Source: Silybum marianum (Eukaryota; Streptophyta; Magnoliopsida; Asterales; Asteraceae). From it: DNA of 64,000 nucleotides. The position numbers and the translations under genes were made by a program. The notes below the pieces were generated by a model. It made no database searches. It saw only the letters and a program-made list of their open reading frames with translations, and was not told the DNA's origin. This document shows positions 1 to 10,699 of this stretch, piece by piece (the first letter of the stretch is position 1; the number at the start of each line of letters is the position of its first letter). Where the stretch lies: the NCBI GenBank assembly GCA_036898165.1, contig CM072529.1:12229001-12293000 (forward strand). Reading direction: 5' to 3'.

Positions 1-129
1 TTATCTCGAGGGTGGATGATGAGGAAAGAAATAGTTAGCTTTCTTATTTGTTTTCTTAATTAAATTATTTTGTTTCCTTATTTTATTTCCTAGTTAATTA
101 ATGGTTTTTTAGTATAAATAGTTTGATAA

Positions 130-211
130 TTTCAATGTTTTATTTTTATATTGATTTGTACGAGTTTGTATAGTTTGTAACATATAACTGGTTTGTATTT
201 GAATCTCCCTA
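130..211. mobile_element. MITE family D, right half only
   Basis: This is the terminal half of a TA-flanked element. It reads outward with a motif (GTTTGTATTTGAATC) before a (TA)n run and matches the right end of the full family D copy at 32605-33010. Its left half is not recognisable. Bases 1-129 hold AT-rich sequence that I cannot classify. Confidence 0.6.
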
Positions 212-219
212 TATATATA

Positions 220-932
220 GCGGCTTAATCAAATGAGAACTGTGTAGTGTAATAACTGTGAGATCCAATATAAACCAATCATTTGAGATATTTAAGGATA
301 TTACTTAAATAAAGTAAAAGGGTAATTTAGTTATTTTATTTATAACAACTCATCAAAAGATTTAATTAATTATTTAAAATGAAATATTTAATCAATTTTA
401 ATTATCTAATATATATTTTGTTTTAAATATATTTATAGATCAAAGTGTATCATAGTAATAATATTGACATTGTATCACAACGTATATCAAAATACTTTCG
501 TTGTTTTATAAAGTGTATCACAATGTGTATTTTCGTTATTTCCGTTGCTTTACAAAGGACATTACAATATGTATTTTTGTTATATTAGTTGTTTTATAAA
601 TGTACCACAATGTGCATCTTGTATGTATATTTATGTATCACAGTGAATATCCTTTATGTGTATATTTTTAACAGTGTTTTTTAGGTATCGCAATATGTAT
701 CTTTTGTTTATATAAAATTCGTCAGAATAAAGTACATCGAAGTAAGGTAAGTCGGAAAGAGGATAGATGGATGACGAGAGAGGAGTTTTTTAAAATCCCT
801 CAAATGCCTTTAATTAATGTTTTAAGTTAAATTTATCAAAATTGTTAATTTACTAATTTAACTATTGACTTGTGATTGAGATTGGATCTCATGATTATCA
901 CAATTTACTAGGTTCTCCTTTGAATAGCCCTC
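220..932. mobile_element. TA-flanked TIR element (family K), about 0.7 kb
   Basis: Imperfect terminal inverted repeats of about 60 bp are visible. The left end reads CTTAATCAAATGAGAACTG and then GTGAGATCCAAT. The right end, reverse complemented, reads CTATTCAAAGGAGAACCTA and then ATGAGATCCAAT. Both ends abut TATA tracts. There is no coding potential, and the centre is a degenerate tandem repeat. It is probably non-autonomous. Confidence 0.6.
430..705. repeat. degenerate tandem repeat inside element K
   Basis: At least four diverged units of roughly 55-70 bp carry the core GTATCACAATGTGTATNTT followed by a TTGTTTTATAAA-like stretch. The units differ by substitutions and small indels. The array forms the interior of the surrounding TIR element. 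No open reading frame of note is present. Confidence 0.5.
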
Positions 933-938
933 TATATA

Positions 939-1094
939 GGGGAGGGATAATACAAGAACACCTCATCTTTAAAGAAACAAATGAACACTTTGTGGACCAC
1001 ATATGATGTGGGTCCCACACATTAAAAAAACATATCCGTAAGCAAATTTGTCCTCATGTTTGTAACCAAATTTGAGTTTGTATTTGAACTTTCC
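939..1094. mobile_element. chimeric MITE (left half family A, right half family G)
   Basis: The left half matches family A: GAGGGATAATACAAGAAC, then a TGTGGACCACATATGATG core and GTGGGTCCCACA. The right half matches family G: TTTGTCCTCATGTTTGTAAC, then GAGTTTGTATTTGAAC. The switch falls around 1020-1045. Both ends abut TA or CA repeats, so it looks like one insertion built from two families. Confidence 0.6.
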
Positions 1095-1114
1095 TATATA
1101 CACACACACACACA

Positions 1115-1180
1115 CACGTGTCGCGCTCTCCTTTGTCCTCATTTTTGTAACCAAATTTGAGTTTGCATTTGAACTTTCCC

Positions 1181-1181
<1 letters not shown>
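1115..1181. mobile_element. MITE family G, right end fragment
   Basis: Sequence from CACGTGTCGCGCTCTCC through TTTGTCCTCATTTTTGTAAC to TTGCATTTGAACTTTCC repeats the right end of family G seen at 30520-30568 and 62950-63028. It lies between a (CA)n/(TA)n tract and a CT/TA microsatellite. Confidence 0.6.
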
Positions 1182-1223
<42 letters not shown>

Positions 1224-1229
1224 GATAGA

Positions 1230-1611
1230 GTCCGGTTCTCCTACACCCCAGTTAAAAGTTACACCCCGTGCACTCCAATCAAAACCGTCCATTTCATAAC
1301 ATTCTTCATTTCATAATACATTTCATATCATTTAGGATCAAATGGAATAAGCTCGTTATGAAAAAAAAAAGGATAAAAAGTTGTGAAAATCAGAAAATAT
1401 AAAATGTTATGAAATATTACAGTGAATTTCATAACATTTTGTATTTTCGGATTTTCACAACTTTTTATCCATAACGAGCTTGTTCCATTTGATCCTAAAT
1501 GATATGAAATGTATTATGAAATGGAGAATGTTATGGAATTCACTATATATTGGAGGTTTTGATTGAGATGCACGGGGTGTAACTTTTAACTGGGGTGTAG
1601 AAGAACCTCCC
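1230..1611. mobile_element. long palindromic MITE (family F)
   Basis: This is a near-complete inverted repeat with arms of about 185 bp and its centre near 1420. The left arm contains TACACCCCAGTTAAAAGTTA and the right arm contains TAACTTTTAACTGGGGTGTA. The arms continue with matching blocks such as ATTTGATCCTAAATGATATG. It is flanked by TA and CT microsatellites. As single-stranded RNA or DNA it would fold into one long hairpin. Confidence 0.8.
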
Positions 1612-1625
1612 TCTCTTTCTCTCAC

Positions 1626-1670
<45 letters not shown>

Positions 1671-1671
<1 letters not shown>

Positions 1672-1915
1672 GAAAGTTCTAATGAGAACTTTGTAAATTT
1701 AAAGGAATAAAGGAATATCTTGTGTACCACATTGATGTGGGTCCCGTATAATATTAAATCATTTTAGATTTATAATGTGAGTCCCACATAATATTAAATC
1801 ATTTCTGATTTAAATCAGAAATGATTTAATATTATGTGGGACCTACATTATATGTGGTCCACAAAGTGTTCATTTATTCCGTTAAAAAGGGATGGTTCTC
1901 GTATGATCTATCCCC
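1671..1915. mobile_element. MITE family A copy 1
   Basis: Foldback element with left end TTCTAATGAGAACTTTGTAA and right end reading GGTTCTCGTATGATC. The internal arms contain GTGGGTCCC and ATTAAATCATTTCTGATTTA, mirrored on the other side. It is flanked by an (AG)n/(TA)n tract on the left and (TA)n on the right. A partial duplication of the AATATTAAATCATTT block makes this copy longer than its relatives. Confidence 0.75.
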
Positions 1916-1938
1916 TATATATATATATATATATATAT

Positions 1939-2160
1939 GGGAGGGATCAAATGAGAACCACTCATCCTTAAAGGAACAAAGGAACAAATTGTGGACCACA
2001 TATGATGTGGGTCCCACATAATATTAAATCATTTATGATTTAATATTAAATCATATTAAATCATAAATGATTTAATATTATGTGGGACTCACATCATATG
2101 TGATCCACAAGTGTCCCTTTGTTCCTTTAAAAATGTAAAATTCTCATTTGAACCTTCCTC
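1939..2160. mobile_element. MITE family A copy 2
   Basis: Foldback element of about 222 bp with ends GGGAGGGATCAAATGAGAAC and, on the other side, GTTCTCATTTGAACC (the family terminus read as right end: TTCTCATTTGAACCTTCC). The arms carry GGACCACATATGATGTGGGT and its mirror. It abuts (TA)n on both sides. No ORF. Confidence 0.8.
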
Positions 2161-2184
2161 TATATATATATATACATATATATA

Positions 2185-2465
2185 GGGAGGTTCAAGAGAA
2201 AACGCTGAAAAAAGAGAAAACTGAAGAACACCCTGAGAGCCCGCCATCTGAACGGTATGCCCTAACATGCATTTGTGCATATGCACTAATGCATATATAT
2301 ATATATATATATATTCATTGATGCATAGAAAAAAAGAGTTTCAATCACTTGTATGCATATGCACTAATGCATTGATGCATAGAAAAAAAAATATTGTCCA
2401 GATGGCGGGCTCTGAGAGTGTTATTCAGTTTCATCTTTTTTTAGCGTTTTCCCCTGAATCTTCCT
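2185..2465. mobile_element. MITE family B copy 1
   Basis: Inverted-repeat element with left end GGGAGGTTCAAGAGAAAACG and right end GCGTTTTCCCCTGAATCTTC. The arms contain GAGAGCCCGCCATCTG and CAGATGGCGGGCTCTGAGAG. The middle is built from TGCATATGCACTAATGCAT-like palindromes plus a TA run, with part of it repeated. It is TA-flanked and has no coding sequence. Confidence 0.8.
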
Positions 2466-2466
2466 T

Positions 2467-2512
<46 letters not shown>

Positions 2513-2515
<3 letters not shown>

Positions 2516-2727
2516 GTTCAAATGAGAACTTTGTAAATTTAAAGGAAAAAAGAACACCTTGTAGACCACATATGATGTGGGTCCCACATATTAAAAAATC
2601 ATATATGATTCAATGAAGGCCCCATTGAATCAAATATGATTTTTTTAATGTGTGGGACGCACATCATATGTGATTCAGAAAATGTTTGTTTGTTGCTTTA
2701 AAATGGATGTGTGTTTGTATGATCCCT

Positions 2728-2730
<3 letters not shown>
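2513..2730. mobile_element. MITE family A variant (copy 3)
   Basis: Ends match family A (GAGGTTCAAATGAGAACTTT on the left, GTATGATCCCTCCC on the right), and the GACCACATATGATGTGGGTC arms are present. The centre differs from other copies: ATCATATATGATTCAATG mirrored by TTGAATCAAATATGAT. This suggests a subfamily. An (AG)n tract precedes it and a (TA)n tract follows. Confidence 0.75.
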
Positions 2731-2758
<28 letters not shown>

Positions 2759-3135
2759 GGTTTGATTTCCGTTACAAAGCACGTCAATTCGTACAAACCG
2801 TACAAATCGCATGCAACCAATATTTTTTTTTAATTCTTTCACTTTTTTCTTAATTATTAGGGTTGATTAGTCAAGAATATATGAAAAAATTTCATCAAAA
2901 ATACATGAAAGTTAGTGAATCAATAATATGTGAAACAAGATTCATCAAATTGAGAGTTTAATGAATCAATTCATTTTCATGAAGAAAGAAAAATAATTTC
3001 ATGAAGAAAAAAATTATATGAAACAAATTCATCATATTAAACACTTTCATGAAAAAAATTTATTCAAAAACACAATGAAACACACGGTTTATACGATTTG
3101 TACGAATTAACGTGGTTTGTATTTGAAATCCCTCA
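2759..3135. mobile_element. TA-flanked TIR element (family C)
   Basis: Left end: ACGTCAATTCGTACAAACCG, then TACAAATCG. Right end reads CGATTTGTACGAATTAACGT, then GGTTTGTATTTGAAATC. The interior is AT-rich with repeated ATGAAACA/TTCATGAA motifs. It lies between (TA)n tracts and closes the first MITE series. It is related in general design to family D, but the TIR differs. Confidence 0.65.
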
Positions 3136-3162
3136 TATATATATATATATAATGTGTGAGTA

Positions 3163-3263
3163 GCGACGAATAGTCATTGGTGGAAAAAATGGTTAAATTC
3201 AATAGACTTTTCGCGATAATAATATCACGTCTATGATTATATTGACAACAATTTTGTTTTGCG
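3163..3263. repeat. about 100-bp repeat shared with the KO copy 1 promoter region
   Basis: The block beginning CGACGAATAGTCATTGGTGG and ending in GACAACAATTTTGTTT is found again at 35683-35780, just upstream of KO copy 1, with a handful of differences. The shared block contains CTTTTCGCGATAA. I do not recognise it as part of a known element. It could be a transposon end or a duplicated promoter fragment. Confidence 0.7.
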
Positions 3264-3301
3264 GAAAATTTTGGTGGCTGTGGTGAGGAGTGACGACACC
3301 T

Positions 3302-3345
3302 CACTACTAAAAATGCGTGCTTTCTATAGACGATTAGGTATTTTA
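3302..3345. mobile_element. possible CACTA-type terminus
   Basis: CACTACTAAAAATGCGTGC followed by TTTCTATAGACG resembles the terminal repeat of plant CACTA (En/Spm) transposons. No partner end or target duplication was found, so this may be a relic or chance. Confidence 0.3.
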
Positions 3346-3419
3346 TAAAATAAATTATAAATAAAAGATATTGTTACGGAAATAAATATAAATGGAACGG
3401 ATGTGAATCATTTTATTAT

Positions 3420-3556
3420 TGGTAAAGATATGTATTATATTTTTTAGAGACTAATCCACCTATGACTATATATATGTATTGTATATTAAATAAGAAATAA
3501 GTTTTTGACTCTCATCTTTCTCTCTCTCGATTCTTGTTATCGTTATATTCATAACA
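3420..3556 (+). repeat. relic 5' LTR end of copia element 1
   Basis: The sequence ends in TTCATAACA directly followed by CGTTATCAACACG, which looks like an LTR end plus primer-site region of a copia element. A TATA-like stretch and a CT-rich leader lie just before it. The left LTR boundary cannot be set because the sequence is decayed and the matching 3' LTR is missing. Confidence 0.4.
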
Positions 3557-6500
3557 CGTTATCAACACGATTTTATTGAAGAAAAAAAAGGAAGAAAACG
3601 AGCAATGTTATCTTTAAATTAAATAATTGCAAGATATTAATTGTATTTTGTCAACGGGTGTAAATAACCCTAAGGTTAGGGACTTAAGAAATCCATGTGA
3701 TTCCCCTACTACCTGGAAGTCCAATAAATTGAATGATTTGTTTTCACAAATTGAAATATTGGTGAAATAATATCAACAAAATCAAACATACAAAAATCCA
3801 AGAAAATGAGTTATTTTTCTCATTAAATATACAAAAGACAAATATCAACACAATATCTGGAAGTGTAAAGATAATTGAAAGTTTTGGAAAAGCACATGTG
3901 CTATTACCTGGTGGAACTAATTTGAAAATTGAATATGCACTTTATTCCCCCAAGTCTCAAAGAAATTTACTGAAATTTAAGGATATCCGTAAGAATGGAT
4001 ACCATATTGAGACTACAAGTAAATGACATTCTGAATACATTCATATTACAAGTATGATGTATAGGAAAGAAATAGTTGTTGAAAAAAAATTGCCTACGTT
4101 TTCTTCCGGGTTATACTACACTAAAATAAGTGTGATTGAATCAAATGTGGTCATAAACCAGAAGTTTATGGACCAAGAAAGTTTTTATTCTTTGACATGA
4201 CCGGTTAGGCCATCTCGGGTCAGTAATGATGCGAAAAATAATAGAACAATCATATGGGAATACTTTGAAGAACCAAAAAATTCTTCAAGTTAATGATATT
4301 AATTGTGTTGCTTGTTCACAAGGAAAACTAATCACTCGCCCATCACCAGCCAAAGTAGGGTTTGAATCCCTCAATTTTCTGGAAAGGATACAAGGGGATA
4401 TATGTGGGCCAATACACCCCTCTTGTGGACCATTTGGATATTTTATGTCTTTTAATTGATGCATCAACCAAATGGTCACATGTGTGCTTATTATCAAGTC
4501 GCAATCTGGTGTTTACACGATTACTTGCCCAAATTAATACGATTGAGAGCATATTATTAAGATACAATTTGTTTAGACAATGCTGGTGAATTCACATCCC
4601 AAATATTTATATTGCATGTCTATTGGGATAAAAGTTGAGCATCCTGTAGCTCATGTTCATACACAAAATGGGCTTGCTGAATCGCTTATCAAACGACTAC
4701 AAATGATAGCCAAACCAATGATTATGAAAGCTAAACTACCAGTTTTCGCCTGGGGCCACGCTATCTTGCACGCAGCAACACTAATTCGCACCAGGCCAAC
4801 AAGTTATAATGTCTCCTCCCTTTTAAAAATGGTTTTTGATCAGGAACCTAATATTCCCGTCTAAAGATTTTTGGGTGTGCGGTTTAGTCCCAATTGCTCC
4901 ACCACAATGCACAAAGATGGGGCCTCAAAGGAGGTTGGGAATATATGTCGGGTATGAATCAACATTTATAATCAAATATTTAGAGCCATTAACAGGGGAT
5001 TTATTTACGGCTCGATTTGCTGATTGTCATTTTAATGAAACATAATTCCCAGCATTAGCTGGAGGGACTAAACAGCTGGAAAATCAAAATAAAATAAGTT
5101 GGAGTGAATTATCATTTTCTAATTTTGATCCTCGAACTAATCAATGCGAACTAGAAGTTCAAATGATAATTCACTTGCAATAACTTGCAAAATCAGTTAC
5201 CAGACACATTCACTGACCCAAAGAGAGTGACAAAGTCACATGTTCCAGTTGTTAACGCTCCAGTTAAAATAGATATTCTCAAGGGATGAGTCTAGAGCAC
5301 GCCAGAAGCGTGTTAGACCAATCAGTTCCAAAGATAAAAATCCTCGAAATAAAAAGGGAGCAAATAACCAAGATGGTCAAAACGAGGTAAGAGAAACGCC
5401 AGAAGAGTCTCCTGATGAGACACTAGACATGATAGTTCCAGAAGAACCTCAGGTACCTGAAAATGAAGAGATCTCAATAAATTATATCATGTCTAGACAA
5501 ATATGGAATCGAAATGAAACAGACGTCGATGATATTTTTGCATATAATATAGCGCTAAATGTGATTGAAAATAAGGAAGATCAAGAACCAAAATCTGTCA
5601 ATGATTGCATGCACGTAAAATATTGGCCAAAATGGAAAGACGTAATGCAGGCAGAATTGAACTCGCTAATGAAACGGGAAGTCTTTGGACATGTTGTCCG
5701 TACACCCAAGGGTATAAAACCTGTCGGATATAAATGGGTCTTCATAAGGAAACGTAATAAGAGAAATGAAATTGTGGGATATAAAGCACGACTACTCGCT
5801 CAAGGATTCTCACAAAGACCCGGAATTAATTATGAGGAGACTTTTTCTCCCGTAGTGGATGCAACAACTTTCCGATACCTTATAAGTCTGGTAATATAAG
5901 AAGGTATTGATATACGTATAATGAGTGTTGTGACAACTTATATGGGTCACTTGACACTAATATTTACATGAAACTCCCTGAAAGATTGAAATTGTCTGAA
6001 TCATGTAAAATAAGTTCTCGAGAACATTGCTCGATTAAGTTGAATGAATCATTATATGGTTTGAAATAGTCAGGGCATATGTGGTACGATTGCCTTAGCG
6101 AATATTTGCTGAAAAAGGTTATAAGAATGATTCGGTTTGCCCATGTATTTTTATAAAGAGATCTGGACCCGAGTATGCCATAATTTTCGTGTATGTAGAT
6201 GATTTAAATATAATAGGGACTCCCGGTGAGCTTCCTCGGACAATAGAATATTTGAAAAAGGGTTTTGAAATGAAAGATCTTTGAAAGACAAAGTTTTATC
6301 TAGAGCTACAAATTGAACATCTTAAAGACGGAATCCTTGTGCATCAAGAAACTTATATAGAAAAGGTGTTGAAAAGATTTTATATGGATAAATCACATCC
6401 AATGAGCACACCTATGGTTGTGAGGTCGCTTGATGTTGATTTCGACCTCCAACAAGTAATGAAGATATCCTTAGTCCTGAAGTACCATATCTAAGTGCGA

Positions 6501-7290
6501 TTGGGGCACTAATGTTTCTCGCCAGTCATACGAGACCGGATATACCATTTTCTTTGATCTTATTAGCACGATATAGCTCATGCCCAACAAGGAGGCACTG
6601 GAATGGAGTAAAAAAAATCTTTCGATATCTCCAAGGTACCAAAGATATGGGTCTATATTTCACTAACCAATCAAAGACAAGTTTAATTGGTTTTGCAGAT
6701 GTTGGATACCTGTTAGATCCCCATACCGGTTGATCACAAACCGGATATATATTAACTATTGGTGGAACATTGATTTCATGGCGCTCCACAAAATAAACTA
6801 TAGCAACCACTTCGTCGAATCATGCCGAGATCTTAGCTATCCACGAAGCTAGTAGGGAATGTGTTTGGTTGAGAAATGTAATACAACATGTTCAAGGATC
6901 TTGTGGTATTATTTCAAATTAAGAGTTACCAACAGTCATATATGAAGATAATGCGACATGTATTGCTCAACTCAAAGAAGGGTACATTAAAGGAGACATA
7001 ACCAAGCATATACTTCCAAAATTCTTCTTCACACATGATTTGCAGAAAAGCGGCGACATCAGTGTTCAACAAGTTCGTTCATGTGAGAACCTAGCTGATC
7101 TATTCACCAAGTCACTTCCGAATTCAACGTTTCGAAGACTGGTTCATGATATTGGGATGCGACGACTTGAAGAACTCAAGTGATGCGATTATCAGGGAGA
7201 TTAAATACGCGTTGCACTCTTTTTCCCTTGATCATGGTTTTGTCCTAACTAGGTTTTTCTGACAAGGTTTTTAATGAGGCAACAACCCCA
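3557..7290 (+). mobile_element. decayed Ty1/copia retrotransposon 1
   Basis: The internal region of a copia element is in + orientation. Integrase, reverse transcriptase and RNase H remnants follow in the usual order. After the pol stop comes a 3' untranslated stretch containing GGTTTTGTCCTAACTAGG and AAGGTTTTTAATGAGGCAAC, as found just before the 3' LTR in many plant copia elements. The 3' LTR itself is absent: around 7285-7298 the sequence passes straight into the truncated LTR of the neighbouring gypsy element. Confidence 0.8.
4190..7183 (+). pseudogene. copia 1 pol remnant (integrase, RT, RNase H)
   Basis: A reading frame broken by many stops and frameshifts. The integrase part (about 4226-5045) shows a pre-integrase block with CVACSQGKL, IDASTKWSHV and HTQNGLAESLIKRLQ. 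RT begins in 5429-5899 with YKWVFIRKRN and YKARLLAQGFSQRPG, and later shows YVDDLNIIGT. RNase H follows, with RPDIPFSLILLARYSS, KTSLIGFADVGY, and the end block ENLADLFTKSLPNSTF. Gag and protease are not recognisable upstream of 4190, although about 3650-4190 may hold eroded protease sequence. The product cannot be functional. Confidence 0.85.
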
Positions 7291-7297
7291 AGCGTCG

Positions 7298-7639
7298 CAC
7301 TCTCGAATTTCTATCTGATTTCTCCTTCCCGCGACTATGCGTTGCGACTATGACACTGGCATAGTCTTCGTGTCATAGCCGCCAAATGTGTACCAAAAGG
7401 CTTGATCTGAATTTTGGCATCTGATGGTTCTTGCGACTGTGCCTTGCGACAATGACAAGGGCATTGTAGCCTGTCATAGTTGCCGAGAACGTACCGTAGG
7501 TCGTTTTCTGTCCAGCGTTCGTTTCCTCCAATCCATTGCAACCCATCATTATACACTTGAAACCTTCCATTTGGCCATAATGAATAATATTACAATGCTA
7601 TTCTCGTAATCCTTTAATGCAAAATTTCCGGGTGTTACA
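7298..7639 (-). repeat. gypsy 1 3' LTR, truncated
   Basis: Minus-strand LTR start TGTAACACCCGGAAATTTTG lies at 7639. The match to the other LTR (17094-17426) runs to about 7298 (ACTCTCGAATTT) and then stops at the junction with copia 1. Only the first fifth of the LTR remains. Confidence 0.85.
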
Positions 7640-7653
7640 ATCCTCCCACCCTT
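7640..7653 (-). other. gypsy 1 polypurine tract
   Basis: The minus-strand sequence AAGGGTGGGAGGAT lies directly before the 3' LTR start (TGTAACACC). This is the position and composition expected for the plus-strand primer of an LTR retrotransposon. Confidence 0.8.
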
Positions 7654-7683
7654 GAAATAAATTTCGTTCTCGAAATTTTACAG

Positions 7684-10660
7684 TTAGCTGAAGAAATTTG
7701 GATATCTCCTCTTCATATCCTCTTCCGCTTCCCAAGTCACATTAGAACCCCGATGATGCTTCCATTGGACTTTAACCATAACAATTTCTTTGTGACGAAG
7801 CATCTTTGATTTTCTTTCTAATATTGCCTCCGGTTCTGCCATGCAACGATTATTATCAACCCGAATTTCCGAGAGAGGTATTACACTCTCATCTTCCGCT
7901 AGGCATTTCCTCAAATAGGATATGTGGAATGTAGGATGTATGCCGCCATTTCGGGTGGCAATTCCATCCTATAGGCTTGACGTCCCACTCTTTCCAAAAT
8001 TTTAAACGGCCCGAGGAAATGGGGACTAAGCTTCCCATGCTTCCCAAAACGAATAATGCCTTTCCAAGGAGACGCCTTTATCATCACACGGTCGCCCACT
8101 TGGAACTCCATGGGTCTTCTTTTCTTATCGACGTAGCTCTCTTGGCGATCTTGAGCCGCCTTAAGCCGTTGTCGGATCTCTTTCACCTTCTCCCCCGCTT
8201 CTAACCAACATACCGAAGTCCTACATTTCCTCCCATACAAGGCTTCAAACGGTGCCATTCTAATGCTAGAATGGTAACTATTGTTGTAGGAAAACTCCAC
8301 AAGCTGTAGGTGCGAATCCCAACTCCCACCAAAATCGATGAAACACGATCTAAACATATCTTCTAAGGTTTGAATAGTCCTCTCTCTTTGGCCATCGGTT
8401 TGGGGATGGTACGCGGTACTTAGATGGATTTTCGTGCCTAATCCCTTTGGCAAGCCTTCCCAAAAGTTTGAAGTGAATCGACTATCTCGGTCCGACACGA
8501 TAGTCAAAAGCACACCATGCCTTGACACTATCTCATTCACATACAATGTTGCAAGCTTATCAACGGGTCCTGCCTCCCGCATAGGCAAAAAGTGAGCGCT
8601 CTTAGTCAATCGGTCTACCACTACCCATATAGTATCATGACCCCTCAAAGTCTTTGGAAATTTGGTCACGAAATCCATGGTAAGGTGCTCCCACTTCCAT
8701 TCCGGTATCTTCAAGGATTGAAGACTCCCATAGGGCTTTTGGTGTTCCGCTTTCACTTGCAAGCACGTCACACACCTCTCTACGTAGTTGGCCATGTCCA
8801 ACTTCATAACGGGCCACCAATATGTCAATGTTAAATCCCTGTACATCTTGGTGCTACCCGGATGAATAGAATATTTGGACTTGTGTGCATCTTCCAATAG
8901 CAACTCCCGGTTGCCCCCTAACTTGGGCACCCAAATACGGCCTTGAAATAATTTCAGACCACGACCGTCTTCCGTTAAGAGTAAGTGTTGCTTCACCATT
9001 ATTTCGCTCTTGATATTCTCTTCTAATAAGGCTTCCGCTTGGGATACCTTGATCTGGTCTATCAACCTAGACGCTATGTCAATTCTTTTAAGTATGGCAC
9101 TCCCGCCGCCATACTCCTTTCTACTCAAGGCATCTGCCACTACATTTGCTATACCCGGGTGGTAAAGCAACTCACAGTCATAGTCTTTGAGCAACTCGAG
9201 CCAACGCCGCTGCCTCATGTTTAGTTCCTTTTGATCAAATACATACGTCAGACTCTTTTGGTTGGTATAAAGAGTACACTTGGTACCATAAAGGTAATTC
9301 CGCCACAATTTCAATGCAAAAACCACTACGGCTAATTCTAAATCATGCGTAGGATAATTCCTCTCGTGATCCTTGAGTTGTCTTGATGCATAGGCAATCA
9401 CTTTGCCTCTTTGCATCAACACACATCCTAAACCCATTTTTGATGCATCACTATACGCTACAAAATCTTCTGATCCTTCAAGCAAGGAAAGGATCGGTGC
9501 TTCGCATAATTTCTTTTGGAGAGTCCGAAAAGCTTTCTCTTGATTTTTGGTCCACACAAACTTCACATTCTTCTTGGTCAATGCTGTTAGTGAAGATGCG
9601 ATCTTGGAAAAATCTTGAATGAATCTTCGATAATAACCCGCCAACCCTAAGAAGCTTCGAATCTCCGACTGACTCTTGGGCGGTTCCCAATTCATCATTG
9701 CCTCGATCTTTGACGGATCCACTTTCACTCCTTCATGAGTGACCACATGACCTAAGAACTGGACTTCATTCAACCAAAAATCACACTTGGAGAATTTGGC
9801 ATCTAACTTCTCTTTTCGCAACACTTCTAAGACTTCTCGGAGGTGTTGCTCATGGTCTACCTCATTCTTAGAGTAAACGAGTATGTCGTCAATGAACACG
9901 ATCACCGACTTGTCAAGGAAGGGTCGACACACTTTGTTCATCAAGTCCATGAACACCGCCGGTGCATTTGTTAAACCAAATGGCATTACAAGAAATTCGT
10001 AATGACCATATCGCGTCCTAAACGACGTCTTTGCCACATCTTTTTCTCTAACCTTCACTTGATGATAACCTGAACGAAGGTCAATCTTTGAGAAGCAACC
10101 CGCCCCTTGAAGTTGATCAAAAAGATCGTCAATTCTTGGGAGTGGGTACTTATTTTTCATGTTTGCTTTGTTCAATTCTCTATAATCGATGCACATCCTC
10201 ATTGTACCATCCTTCTTCTTCACAAATAAGACCGGAGCTCCCCAAGGTGACGAACTCGGTCCCACAAATCCCTTCTCCGAAAGCTCTTGCAATTGGGACA
10301 TCATCTCTTGCATTTCGGATGGTGCCAAACGATAAGGCGCTCGAGCAATTAGAGCGGCCCCCGGCACAAGGTCAATCCGAACTCCACTTGTCGGTCGGGC
10401 GGCAAACCGGGCAAATCTTCGGGAAATACATCCGCCACCTCTTTAGCTTCATTCGCAGTCATCTTGAATGCTCTTCCCGTAGCTTTAAGGACATTATCCC
10501 TCTTCCCCTGGCCTTCTCCCGCTCTCAACTTTGGACAATCCTTTCGGAAGTGCCCCGGTTATTTGCATTCAAAAAAGACGACTCCTTTAATTGGGCACTC
10601 GCGAGCGTAGTGCCTGCTCTTACCACACTTGCGGCACCCTTCCGAAGATGAGTTGCATGG
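7684..10660 (-). pseudogene. gypsy 1 pol (zinc knuckles, RT, RNase H, integrase, chromodomain; protease deleted)
   Basis: The longest open part is 10367-7911 (818 codons). RT shows LVPGAALIARAPYR, then KKDGTMRMCIDYRELN, YHQVKVREKD, and catalytic FIDDILVYS. RNase H shows FVAYSDASKMGLG and HPGIANVVADALSR, but the third acidic position reads YTNQKSL, where family members usually have YTDHKSL. Integrase shows the zinc-binding block ending RCVTCLQVKAEHQKP, then LTMDFV, VSDRDSRF and DGQRERTIQTLEDM for the D,D,E triad. A single-base frameshift near 7915 separates the chromodomain (7914-7684: KVQWKHHRG, VTWEAEEDMKRRYP). Upstream, two zinc knuckles (C-X2-C-X4-H-X4-C type, one with an internal stop) run directly into FPEDLPGLPP. 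The aspartic protease that normally lies between them is absent. Confidence 0.9.
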
Positions 10661-10699
10661 CCCGAAATGTTTGCACCGACATTTTGAGCACCAACTAGG

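Noticed and set aside
969..2536. Several small ORFs with Tyr-Ile repeats on both strands
   Set aside because: They are translations of (TA)n and (AG)n microsatellites and of MITE arms. They recur wherever those repeats occur and contain no domain.
8592..10651. Plus-strand ORFs over the gypsy 1 pol region (up to 187 codons)
   Set aside because: They are shadow frames of the minus-strand pol gene.
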